Source: Cyanodermella asteris | Taxonomy: Eukaryota > Ascomycota > Lecanoromycetes > Ostropales > Stictidaceae | NCBI GenBank assembly: GCA_900618795.1 | Contig: UYJD01000004.1 | Coordinates: 1,150,605 to 1,214,604 of the forward strand | Length of the DNA: 64,000 bases | Reading direction: 5' to 3' | Part shown: piece after piece, positions 44,588-54,100 of the stretch | Layout of the letters: every line of letters starts with the position of its first letter | Numbering within the stretch: the first letter of the stretch is position 1 | Position numbers and translations under genes: made by a program | The notes under the pieces: model-generated | Database searches by the model: none | What the model saw: only the letters and a program-made list of their open reading frames with translations | Told to the model about the DNA's origin: nothing

Positions 44588-46939
44588 TCACTTCGAGGTG
44601 CCAACTCCGTTCGCATCACTCTCGCCCAACTCAGACTGATCCAGCTGATACTCGACTGCACTGTTGCCGAATCGAGTCTTCAAGCGCTCAAATCCCTCCA
44701 TAGTCTTTTCACTGACCGACGGTCCCATCCTCTGAGCTCCTGCGACCCAGTCCACGTCCGTAATCTGGGTTTTCCCTTTCTCAATCGCACACTTGCCTGC
44801 CCTGGTCCTCAGAGCCTCCAAATCAGCGCCGGAGTAGCGCTCGCAAGCTCTCGCCAGCTTCTCAACCTCCTCGGTGAAGGCGATGCCGGTGTTGTTGCAG
44901 AGCGTCTTCAAGATATCGACTCTCTCGTCCGCACCAGGCAAATCAACGTAGAGTGGTGTTTCAAGGCGTCCTGGTCTCAGCATGGCTGGGTCAATGACGT
45001 CTGGCCGATTGGTGGCCCCAATAACGTATATTCCCTCTCTATCGCTCAAGCCATCAAGCTCCGTGAGCAGGGTATTGACGACCCTGGCGCTCGACTCGCC
45101 GAGATCGCTTCCACGTTTCGGCACGAGAGCATCAAGCTCGTCGAACAGGATAATGCAGGGTATGCTGGATCTGGCTCGCGTAAACACGTTGCGGACTTCC
45201 TTTTCGCTCTCTCCGACGTATTTGTTGAGCAGCTCGGGTCCCTTGACGGAAATGAAGTTCGCTTTCGACTCGTTGGCGACGGCTTTCGCGAGGAGTGTTT
45301 TACCGCAGCCCGGTGGGCCCCAGAGGAGGACGCCGGCGGGGGCGGTGATACCGACCTGGCGGTACAGGCCGGGATTCTTAATGGGTCCGACTATGGCGGT
45401 CATGAGCTCGCGGCGGACAGCGCCGAGAGCGCCAATGTTGCGCCAGGTGGTGTTGGGGACTGTAGCGAAGCCCTCACGTTTGGATGAGGGCTGCACGCGA
45501 GGAAGGGCGATGTCGAAGTCCGATTGCGTGAGGAAGACCGTGGTGTTCTTGGAATAATTATCACGGCTGGTTTCGATCCTTTTGAAAAGGGACAGATAGA
45601 ATGGCGAAACATTTGGCTGCTCTGGGTCAGACTGAGTTATCGGCGCCGACGTTTCTGATAGATCGCGTGTCACTGTTTCTGCGGATTCATCGTCGACCTC
45701 CATCTTGTACTCGCTATTACTCTCTTGGTATTGCCTCCTATATCGTTTGATAGCAACAGCTCCGGCTGTGTTGACGAGGTCCTTCAGATCAGCTCCCACA
45801 AAACCAGCTGTTCTGTTAGCAAGATAGCTTATGTTGAGATCCCCGTCCAGCTTCTTCTTCCGTAAAAGTGCCTGTAGAATCCTTCCCCTGGCTGCTTCGC
45901 CCGGTACAGTCATGTTGATCTCCCTGTCAAAGCGCCCACCACGCCTGAGGGCCGCATCCAAGCTGTCCGGCCGGTTTGTAGCTGCTATCACAATCACTGG
46001 CTTGCCTCCGGTCTTGTCTAGTGCGAGGTCATCCATACAGGTGAGCAGCTGGGCCACGATTCTCGTTTCCATCTGTCGTTGAGCGCTCTCTCGCTTCGGC
46101 GTGATTGCATCAATCTCATCGATAAATAGGATGGACGGTGCGAGCTTCTTCGCCTCCTCGAAATGATCCCGTAAAGCCTTTTCCGATTCGCCAGACATGC
46201 CGGAGACGACCGTTGGGGCGGATATCGAGAGAAAGGGTACCTTTAGCGCAGCTGCAAAGGCGTTTGCGACCGCTGTCTTGCCGCATCCGGGCGGTCCATG
46301 AAGAAGGATACCTCTCGGTGGTTCCAGATCCGAATTAATGTAGACATTGGGCTCGAGCAAGGGTGTCACGAGGAGCTCCTCGAGCTCAAGAACGACTTTC
46401 TCTACTCCACCAAGGTCTGCTAGATTCGCGTTCGGCGCTGGCTTGTGGTCCATCTTCCGACGTTTGGCAGAGGTTTCTTCTTCAGCGCGTGACTTCTTCT
46501 TACGTTTGCCGTCTGCACTCGCCTCTGCGGACTCCTTGTTGGTCTTGTTTCCGTTCGAGGTGGACGTCTGCACTGCGTACATCTTGGTTAGACTGCTGTT
46601 AAGCGTGTGCTTAGGCTCTGGGACTGAATTCTCGAGTCCTAGTCCGTCGAAATCTCCCTCAACGGGTCCCAAGTCGTCGATTTCGTCGTCTTCGTCGCCT
46701 CCTTGCTGTTGCCGATCCTCACGAAGTACGTCCATAACTCGTTCAATACTATCCTCAAGGGTTCTCCTGGGCTTCCTCCGCAAAGACGAGTTGGACGATT
46801 GAATGGTAGTATAAATCTCGCTAATTCGAGGCAGTTGGCTGTTGTCCCGTTCGTCTGCAAGTTTTTGGACTATCTGGAGCACTTCCCGGTCCAAATTTTG
46901 GCGCAGTGACGGTCTCTGGCCCCCGAATGTCTGTGGCAT
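44588..46939 (-). CDS. rix7: Rix7/NVL-type AAA ATPase for ribosome biogenesis
   Basis: Rix7 is a nuclear double-ring AAA ATPase that strips factors such as Nsa1 from pre-60S particles. The single exon encodes 783 aa. The N-terminal region has a conserved helical domain (LDREVLQIVQKLADE, residues 17-31), an acidic stretch (GDEDDEIDDLG) and a bipartite basic nuclear signal (KRKKKS to KRRKMDHK, about 145-167). The first AAA domain has Walker A GPPGCGKT at 215-222 and Walker B ILFIDEIDAI at about 270-279; the second has GPPGCGKT at 541-548 and LFDELDAL. Both sensor and arginine-finger regions (ATNRPDSLDAALRRGGRFDR, ATNRPDVIDPAMLRPGRLE) are present. It lies head to head with the CorA-like gene, and 12-bp arrays lie on both sides. 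Confidence 0.95.
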   Translation of the reverse strand: MPQTFGGQRPSLRQNLDREVLQIVQKLADERDNSQLPRISEIYTTIQSSNSSLRRKPRRTLEDSIERVMDVLREDRQQQGGDEDDEIDDLGPVEGDFDGLGLENSVPEPKHTLNSSLTKMYAVQTSTSNGNKTNKESAEASADGKRKKKSRAEEETSAKRRKMDHKPAPNANLADLGGVEKVVLELEELLVTPLLEPNVYINSDLEPPRGILLHGPPGCGKTAVANAFAAALKVPFLSISAPTVVSGMSGESEKALRDHFEEAKKLAPSILFIDEIDAITPKRESAQRQMETRIVAQLLTCMDDLALDKTGGKPVIVIAATNRPDSLDAALRRGGRFDREINMTVPGEAARGRILQALLRKKKLDGDLNISYLANRTAGFVGADLKDLVNTAGAVAIKRYRRQYQESNSEYKMEVDDESAETVTRDLSETSAPITQSDPEQPNVSPFYLSLFKRIETSRDNYSKNTTVFLTQSDFDIALPRVQPSSKREGFATVPNTTWRNIGALGAVRRELMTAIVGPIKNPGLYRQVGITAPAGVLLWGPPGCGKTLLAKAVANESKANFISVKGPELLNKYVGESEKEVRNVFTRARSSIPCIILFDELDALVPKRGSDLGESSARVVNTLLTELDGLSDREGIYVIGATNRPDVIDPAMLRPGRLETPLYVDLPGADERVDILKTLCNNTGIAFTEEVEKLARACERYSGADLEALRTRAGKCAIEKGKTQITDVDWVAGAQRMGPSVSEKTMEGFERLKTRFGNSAVEYQLDQSELGESDANGVGTSK

Positions 46940-47118
46940 GTTTGGCAGTCAGCGAGGATATTGGTTCTCGAGGAAAATGCCGACCAGACAACGGCTTTAT
47001 TCTCTTTGCATGGCGAAACTTTTTTGGAAATCGATGCCAAGACATCGAACACGGGCCACCTCACCATACATCCGCCAGAGTCATCTTAGAGCGCAGAAGT
47101 TGTTACTACTACCAGTGT
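46940..47118. promoter_or_regulatory. RIX7 upstream region
   Basis: About 180 bp directly upstream of the RIX7 ATG, ending where the 12-bp array starts. The RIX7 promoter should lie here or reach into the array. Confidence 0.35.
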
Positions 47119-47513
47119 GAGTGCCTCTGCAAGTCCTTGCAAGAGTACTTTCGCAGGTAACTTCATGAGTCCGCTCGCACGTACCTTGAGAAGTAGCTTG
47201 ACGACTATTTATTTTAGTTACTTTGCGTAAAGCTTCATGGGTGACCTTACACGTACCCCAACGAGTAGCTAGATGAGTGCTTCTATGAATCACTTCGCGA
47301 ATAGCTACATGAGTAGCTAACAAGGACCTGCCAGAGTACCTGCCAGAGTAGCTCTCTTAGTAGCTTAGGGAATGTCCCAATGAGTATCTTGATGGGTACC
47401 CTAACGAACGCTTTGACGTGTAGCTCTCTGAGTAGCTTGGGGAGTAGCTTTGCTGGTATTTTGAAAGGTAGCTTGACAGGTGCTTAGTTGATGACTTAGA
47501 TGGGCTGCTAGGC
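47119..47513 (+). repeat. Degenerate 12-bp periodic array upstream of RIX7
   Basis: About 33 units of 12 bp, consensus close to GAGTAGCTTGnn. Examples are AAGTAGCTTGAC (47191), GAGTAGCTAGAT (47263), GAGTAGCTAACA (47311), GAGTAGCTTGGG (47430), GAGTAGCTTTGC (47442) and AGGTAGCTTGAC (47466). Spacing is exactly 12 bp from 47119 to about 47322 and again from 47346 to 47513, with a single 1-bp slip between. Because 12 is a multiple of three, frames stay open and give 4-residue periodic peptides on the minus strand (THEV-TCES-TLAR-TCRG). I treat those as by-products, not as genes. Confidence 0.85.
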
Positions 47514-47857
47514 GGCTCCGCGGGAGCTCTGCTGGCGGATGGTGAACAGCGACCCCTCGTCGCCCTTGAGCGGCTCTGCATGCTGGTATATGATCTCAGC
47601 TTCCAAATGCGAGTGCCAACTTCGACTTTGCACGCACCCTGACTTCGAGCAGAACTTGCGACAGCTTCTGCCTCTCTCCATGAGGCAGTGATGTGCGATC
47701 GAATCCATGCGTGCATATACTTAGCGGACTAAGCGCGCTCAATCTCGATGAAACCTTTGCTCGAGCCTGGGCAACTTCAATTCTGAAACCATCATCGTCC
47801 TGACAACAGCTCGAAGATCGTGGTCTCTGATCACGCATCGATCTCTCATCTCGCAGA
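47514..47857. promoter_or_regulatory. Upstream region of the CorA-like gene
   Basis: About 340 bp between the 12-bp array and the CorA-like ATG. No gene or repeat is recognised. Confidence 0.35.
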
Positions 47858-49417
47858 ATGTTTCGTGCATTCAAGGAAGATGCACGCCGATCTATACAAT
47901 GGCGACCATCTGGCGTTGAGTTCATAGAAGGCTCATTCTTTGCAGATGTAGGCTCGACAGCCATAACGTTCCGGGTTGCCCTGCTCACCTCTTCCAGGGG
48001 ACGCCAAACTTCACCGAAGGCGTCCTGCTCGAAGATGAGATTGTAGACTGGGTATCTGCACGATCATATTCGACCTCAGGTTCTCCTTCCAAAACTCCCA
48101 GCCCGACTATACGCGTGTTGTTCTGCCAGCTTGCAAGTGTCCATCCTACTGCGTTACCGATCTCTTCAGAAACATACGATGTCATTGAAAACACATGGTT
48201 GCTACCTGAGACCACTTTGTCCACCCTGGATGTACATGCAGGCACATATGCTGAGCATGTTCTTCGAAATCCCCCAGCGGCCCCCAAAATCCGTGAGTAC
48301 CTTTTCCTTTCCAGCCACTATAGATGCGGAAGGACCTGGTGCGGTCCCCATTCAATGGCTTACTCCAGACTTAATTGCGTTATACACCGAACTGTGCACT
48401 GACAACATAGGATGGATCTTCAAAACTCCACAGACAGTCGAAATGACGAACGGCACACTGGTGCTGTGCCATGACTTCGCCACGAGAACAACTAACGCAG
48501 TCTGGTTCTATAGTCTGGCTTGGCGGGCGAGAACCTCAGCGTCCGGTCAAATGAACCAAATCCGAGACAACTCGCGGCTGTGGGGCCATGCGATGTTCTT
48601 GCCATGCGTAATGCTCACCGGTCATATTCTGGCGGTTCAGAGACATGTGACAGGGAACTTGACCGGCGACATCATCTTCGTCGAGAGTCAATTGAACGTG
48701 ACCAAAGTCGGTCGGGACCCTGGGGGCGCACAGCCGACGAAAGGTATCACCATGTCAAAATCGAAAGCTGAAATGCTGATCGTGCGCATAAACAATTTAT
48801 CGACCACGACGAATTTTACATTCATGTCTCCGAAATGGCATCAGGAGGTTTGTGACTTCCTTTTGAAAATGCGAGAAAGGCTGCCAACCTTGCCTCATAT
48901 CACATTCGAAGTCAACGACGAGCTCTGCGAATTGCTTCAGCACAATATGCTCAGAGCGCGCGCGCTGTACTCCCAAACTGAGAGCCACAGAGATAGACTA
49001 CAGCTACAACTGGATGTGCTGTATACAATGCTCTCGCAGACCGACAACGCTTTGAATGCTCGGATTGCTGTATCCGCTGGTCGTGACAGCACTTCAATGA
49101 AGATACTAGCTCTTATCACGGCCGCTTTCCTTCCCGGCACATTCGTCGCGACACTTTTCAGCATGACCATGTTCCAATGGCAGCCCGACGCGACATCCGA
49201 AGGCGATGGCCATGTTGTGTCTTCCAAATTCTGGGCTTACTGGGCAACAGCAGTACCTTTGACCATTGTCACGCTTTGTGGCTGGGGCTTCTGGTGGAAT
49301 TTTGAGAAACGCAAGTACGAGGCAGAGCTGTTCGATGCGCAAGGATCAAGCGTTGGTTCGAACGACATGCCCCTAGCCAAGAACTTAGCGAGGATCGCTT
49401 CTGGGAGCATGAAATGA
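47858..49417 (+). CDS. CorA-like transporter (fungal type, no GMN motif)
   Basis: Member of the CorA Mg2+ transporter-like superfamily. Three exons, 47858-47947, 47998-48292 and 48411-49417, with introns of 50 and 118 bp, give 463 aa in consistent phase. The N-terminal half is a mixed cytosolic domain (MFRAFKEDARRSIQWRPSGV; then TPNFTEGVLLEDEIVDW). A long helix follows (NMLRARALYSQTESHRDRLQ; DVLYTMLSQTDNALNARIA), typical of the CorA funnel stalk. Two C-terminal membrane helices come last: ALITAAFLPGTFVATLFSM and FWAYWATAVPLTIVTLCGWG. Where CorA has the selectivity motif GMN after helix 1, this protein has SMTMF, as in many fungal CorA-like proteins, so Mg2+ transport should not be assumed. 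The gene is divergent from RIX7. Confidence 0.82.
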
Positions 49418-49432
49418 GATTTGAGGCAGATT

Positions 49433-50566
49433 TCATTTGGCTTCGTTTGCATAAGGCGGTTTTGCCTCGAGCATTTTGGTCTCGGCATACTGCTCCAGCA
49501 AGCCAAGGCTTATTGCTCCTCCTGTGAACCAAGCACCATACTTGAACCACCACCAGCAACTGTCGACTTTGCTCAGATCCACTTTCCTGATCATCGTCCC
49601 CAACGTCAACGCCGCTCCGCCGCAGCTCAAAGCATAGAAGCCAGGACCAAACCCGAGAGCTGCTCCAGAAGCTGCCAACAATCCGACTTGAACGACTGAT
49701 AAACCTGTCAAAACTGCCTTGGATTCCTTCTCGTGACGCAGAGCAATACTCTTGATGCCTACTTTCCGATCGTCTTTCACATCCTGATGAGCATAGACCA
49801 TGTCATACACCAAGGTCCAGCTGATGCAGCTTGCATATAATAAAGCCGCTGCTTTGAGAGCCTCAGGTGCCGCCATGAGGTCAACTCCCAATGCAGGAAA
49901 AGCGACCCATGTACCCCATGAGAACGCAAGTCCCAAAACAGCTTGCGGGTAGTTGGTAACACGTTTTGCAAGCGGGTACGTTGCAACGAGGGCCAAGCTT
50001 GGTGTTGCATACCAGAAGCAATCCCAGGGGAACTGCAGTAGTATTCCAAGCCCGGCAAGAAGTTGAAAGCCCGTGTACACAATGGCTTTCTCGAGCGAAA
50101 TAGCTCCTCGAGCAATGGGGCGAAGACGGGTTCGTGAGACATGAGGATCGAGGTTGCGATCCCAGAGATCGTTAATTGTACACCCGGCACCTCGCATGAT
50201 AATGGCTCCTGCAAGGAAAAGTGCCGAGGTCGATATTACTGCCGTCGCTGGGGCGGATGTGTATGCACCTGCCATGAGAGTGCCGAAAAGACACGGAAAG
50301 TAGAGGTAGAGACTACCGGCAGGTTTATCAAGACGAATTAGCTCTGCATACGGTATCCATGGTTTCGGTAGTATTGACAAAAGACCTTTTGTTGGTGGAG
50401 TATATGGTACAGGATTTGGTTCGTTTGAAGGTTGATGTGTAGGTGAGCTCAGGTAGCGAAAAGTCGAATGAATGAAAGGTACTGGCAGACGCTTCGGTCG
50501 GAATTTGAGATGAAGCTGACTCGAGATCTTTTGTGGCCTGCACTGGACCAACCGAGTGAGGACCAT
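49433..50566 (-). CDS. coq2: 4-hydroxybenzoate polyprenyltransferase, mitochondrial (Coq2)
   Basis: UbiA-family enzyme of the inner mitochondrial membrane that attaches the polyprenyl tail to 4-hydroxybenzoate in ubiquinone synthesis. The start at 50566 (MVLTRLVQCRPQKISSQLHL) gives a basic, Ser-rich presequence fit for mitochondrial import; an in-frame ATG 72 bp upstream is less convincing. The product is 377 aa. The first Asp-rich site is NDLWDRNLDPHVSRT, the second is YDMVYAHQDVKDDRKVG. The substrate-entry motif RLDKPAGSLYLYFPCLFG and about eight hydrophobic helices are visible. The 3' end is only 15 bp from the convergent CorA-like stop, so their 3' UTRs must overlap. A role in meroterpenoid synthesis is possible for UbiA proteins, but the presequence and motifs favour Coq2. 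Confidence 0.92.
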   Translation of the reverse strand: MVLTRLVQCRPQKISSQLHLKFRPKRLPVPFIHSTFRYLSSPTHQPSNEPNPVPYTPPTKGLLSILPKPWIPYAELIRLDKPAGSLYLYFPCLFGTLMAGAYTSAPATAVISTSALFLAGAIIMRGAGCTINDLWDRNLDPHVSRTRLRPIARGAISLEKAIVYTGFQLLAGLGILLQFPWDCFWYATPSLALVATYPLAKRVTNYPQAVLGLAFSWGTWVAFPALGVDLMAAPEALKAAALLYASCISWTLVYDMVYAHQDVKDDRKVGIKSIALRHEKESKAVLTGLSVVQVGLLAASGAALGFGPGFYALSCGGAALTLGTMIRKVDLSKVDSCWWWFKYGAWFTGGAISLGLLEQYAETKMLEAKPPYANEAK

Positions 50567-51163
50567 GGTGGTATCGCAACGCTGTGCTGCTTTGAGCTTC
50601 TCCAATAAGAGCGGTACACCTTGGTGATCTCGGATCAAACGCAGACTTAGCTCATCGCAGAGGGCTAGAAACCCTTCGCCAATGTTTCAAATCTTCGCAC
50701 CTCTGATCATTGTGAGATTCTCGTGGCGTGCTTCAATGAAGCTCTATTACCAGTGAAGCTCCAAGTTTGGGCGACGATGTAAAGCTCCCTGATTGGCGCG
50801 GAGCTCAGGCTGCTTTGTTCCCGAACCAGACTAGCACCATTTTTGTCGCGTCCGCCCAAATCCATCGCGACGCTTCGCGAGCGCTTGCTCCAACTTTGTA
50901 CCGTTCGCTCATTCACATTTACTCAACCTCCGCCACGCCACCTGCTGTCGCTCTCCGGCTCCTGCGCTTCCTCTCGGATCAACTCCGGTCCTGTGGTATC
51001 GCCTTTTGCGCCCCGCCCTTGCGCTCGTCGCTTCTGCGCCGGAGAGACCCATAGGTGCCCTCCCCGCTGCTACGGGCACTTGCAGCCCTGCGCTGCGAGC
51101 TCTACATATGCTGTAAGAGGAGGGCTCAGTACAGGCCTCTTGCAATCTACGAAGATACACACC
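50567..51163. promoter_or_regulatory. Divergent promoter of coq2 and the JmjC gene
   Basis: About 600 bp between head-to-head start codons. The JmjC frame stays open upstream of 51164 as far as 50843, but the extra residues are Arg/Ser/Cys-rich and unlike the family, so this is read as promoter and 5' UTR. Confidence 0.45.
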
Positions 51164-54100
51164 ATGCCAGCAAAGGACCGGCCGCCGGCCAAGTTCGGGC
51201 CGATTCCACCAAACCTCGATCTCAAAACGCTTGTGGAGGAAACGCCGAACTTTCGTTGGGTCGATCGAATCAGCTGTAGCGCTATTGATGAGCAGGGCGT
51301 CGATGCCTTCGAAAAGACGGTGCAATATCAAGTCATCAACAAGGGCCTCCCGCTGATCGTGGACGGATGGCACAACAAATTGGAGTCCTGGACGTTTTCT
51401 TCGCAATGGCTTGCCGACAATCATGGCAACAAGTATGAGCAGGCGCGGAATTTGTCGAAGCAAGAGGACCTTCCACTATCGATTGCACATTACCTGAAGA
51501 ACATGGGAGTTTTGACCGACCAATGGACACAATATAACTACAAGGACCCCCAGCGACAACGTCTTTACCTGAAAGACATCGACTGCCCCGAGCTGTGGCA
51601 TGAGAAATTGAGAGAGCAAATCCCTGGCTGTGTATTCTATCTGAATGAGAGCACGGGAGAGATTGGCGGCCCAGGCTCAGTGGACGAGAGGAACCCAAAC
51701 GGCATCGGCATGAGGAAGGGCAAGGGCGCTGCACATTCTGGGGACCTGATGAGCTGCTTGCCACCAGCAATGCGCGCGGAGAACCTCATGTGCTATGTCG
51801 GTACTGAGGGAACGTATACGCCTGCCCATCGTGAGATGTGTGCCAGTTTGGGGCAGAACATCATGGTGGAGACGTCGGGTGCCCTCGACGAGAACGGCAA
51901 GCGCACGAAGCCTGGATCATCCATTTGGTTCATGACCGAATCAAGCGAGCGTCAGGTCGTTGCCGAATACTGGCTATCCATGCTGGGCCACGATATCGAG
52001 GTTGAAAAGCATTTTGCACACATTAATGCATGGCGAAAGGCGCCATTCACGGTGTATGTGGTTGAGCAGAAGGTTGGTGACATGATCCTTATCCCACCTC
52101 TCGCCCCTCACCAGGTCTGGAATCGTGGCACACGCACAATGAAGGTTGCCTGGAATCGCACGACCGTGGAGACCCTTGATATGGCTCTGAGCGAGGCGTT
52201 ACCCCGTGCCCGTCTTGTGTGTCGTGATGAGCAATACAAAAACAAGTCGATCGTTTTGTTCGCCTTGAATAAGTATTACTCCATGCTCGATCACGTCGAG
52301 AGAATAAAGGAAGGTACCAAAGACGACACGCTGCGCGAAAGGCTGATCAAATCACCCAAGTTGAAGGGCTTGAGAAGGGACTTCAAACGACTCTTTCGCC
52401 TTTTCAGCAATATCCTCTTATCAGAATCGTTCTCCCCTGATTTGCCGGCCGAAAAGAAAGTCGAATACTTGCCCTATGACTCGAACGTGACCTGCTCGTA
52501 TTGCCGTGCCAATATCTTCAACCGATTCTTGACCTGCCGCAACTGTGTGGTACCCCTTGCCGATGGCTCAGAGGATGCCTACGATGTATGTATGGACTGT
52601 TATGCTATGGGACGGTCTTGCAAATGTATTAGCAAACTGGAATGGGTCGAACAATTCCCATGGAAGGATTTGTTGGAAAAGCACGAGCTTTGGCGAAAAC
52701 TGTTCATTCAGATCGACGGTGGCCCAAAAGAATCTTCTCCACAACCATTTCAATCCGAACGTCGGTTCTTGCGCGAGCGTACAACAGCCGAGATATGCCA
52801 AATTGAACTCAAGAAGCGACCGTTCAAAGATCCTCGCAAGGTCGAGCCAGAGTCGGAACCCTCAGATGACTCGAACGATGAAGACGTCACAGCAAGCGGG
52901 GCCACCAAGAAGACACAAAAGAAGAAAAAGCGCAGCGAGAAGTGGCTCGCAGAGAACCTTTCTTGCCATTTCTGCTGTTGGCGACACCCTAAATGGAAAG
53001 AAGCCATCTGCACGACCTGCGGTTCCGCCTACTGCTACGGCACTCTCTGGCGAGGTTTCGATCTGATGCCAGATCAGATATTGAAAGAGAAGACTTGGGA
53101 CTGCCCGCGTTGCCAGAAAATCTGCACGTGCGCTTCCTGCAAAAAGCTTGAGGGCAACAAGCCATTCGAACCGAACGGTACTATACTCGGTCATGATACT
53201 CGCGAGTTTGCAGATCCCCGAAGTGTTGAGTCTCTCGTCGATTTCAGTGTTTCAAACCGTCACTGGATTAAGAAATCGGGAGACGGTGATCATCCTGATG
53301 AGAATCGACGTCTTCAACGCCGTCAATCCCAGGCACTGCGAGAGAAGGAACAGGAACCTGCTAACGATGACGATGACGAGGATGGCGAGGGCGAACTAGA
53401 GGAGCAGACTCCGCCACCTCCTGGCGCTCCTGATAGCCGGCCTGGTACCAGCGATGATGATATTCCGATCGATCCTGCTCTCACGGGTGGCAACGCAGAC
53501 TGGACAGAACTACAAACTCGATACCAAGTTCAATCGCAGGCCGCCAAAGCACTCGAGGCGGTGAACGGCTTGTCTCGGCTCGAACAAGACCCAGACGCAT
53601 TCAGAGCCCAAGCTGGCCTGGAACGTGATGATTCTCCGTTGTTTGTCGCACCGACCGCTCCTATGGGTGAAGACGACGATCCGACACGGCCAGATCCAAA
53701 CATGTTTTCAACACCACAAGCGAATGGAACATCTAAAACTGCTAAGGGCAGTAAGAAGAAAAGTAGGAAGTCGGCGCCGCCAAAGGTTGTCAGCGATCTC
53801 GTTCCCGAACCCGATCCTTTCGCGTCAAGTTCTGCACCCTCGGCCGCTAATCAAAGATTTCAGCTTCAAGCTGAAAAGAAGCGTATGGGTGAAGCAAAGA
53901 AGGCGAAGCAACTAATCGCAGCTCGTGCTGCCATGAAGGGATTGACCTTGAACGTCACGTTGAGACTTGCAGCGGACAAGCTGTCACAATTCCCTGCGGG
54001 TTCTTCTCGCGATCCTAATCCGATCGTTGCCCCACAAGGCGAGATGCCGGACGAACCCATGCCAATAGTGGAATCGAACCTGCCGAAAAGTGTCCCAGAC

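Noticed and set aside
47081-47716. Minus-strand frames with 4-residue periodic peptides upstream of RIX7
   Set aside because: They follow from the 12-bp DNA repeat, which keeps frames open in phase; no start context or homology supports a protein.
50843-51163. N-terminal extension of the JmjC reading frame
   Set aside because: Arg/Ser/Cys-rich residues unlike the family, located in the divergent promoter; the ATG at 51164 starts the conserved sequence.
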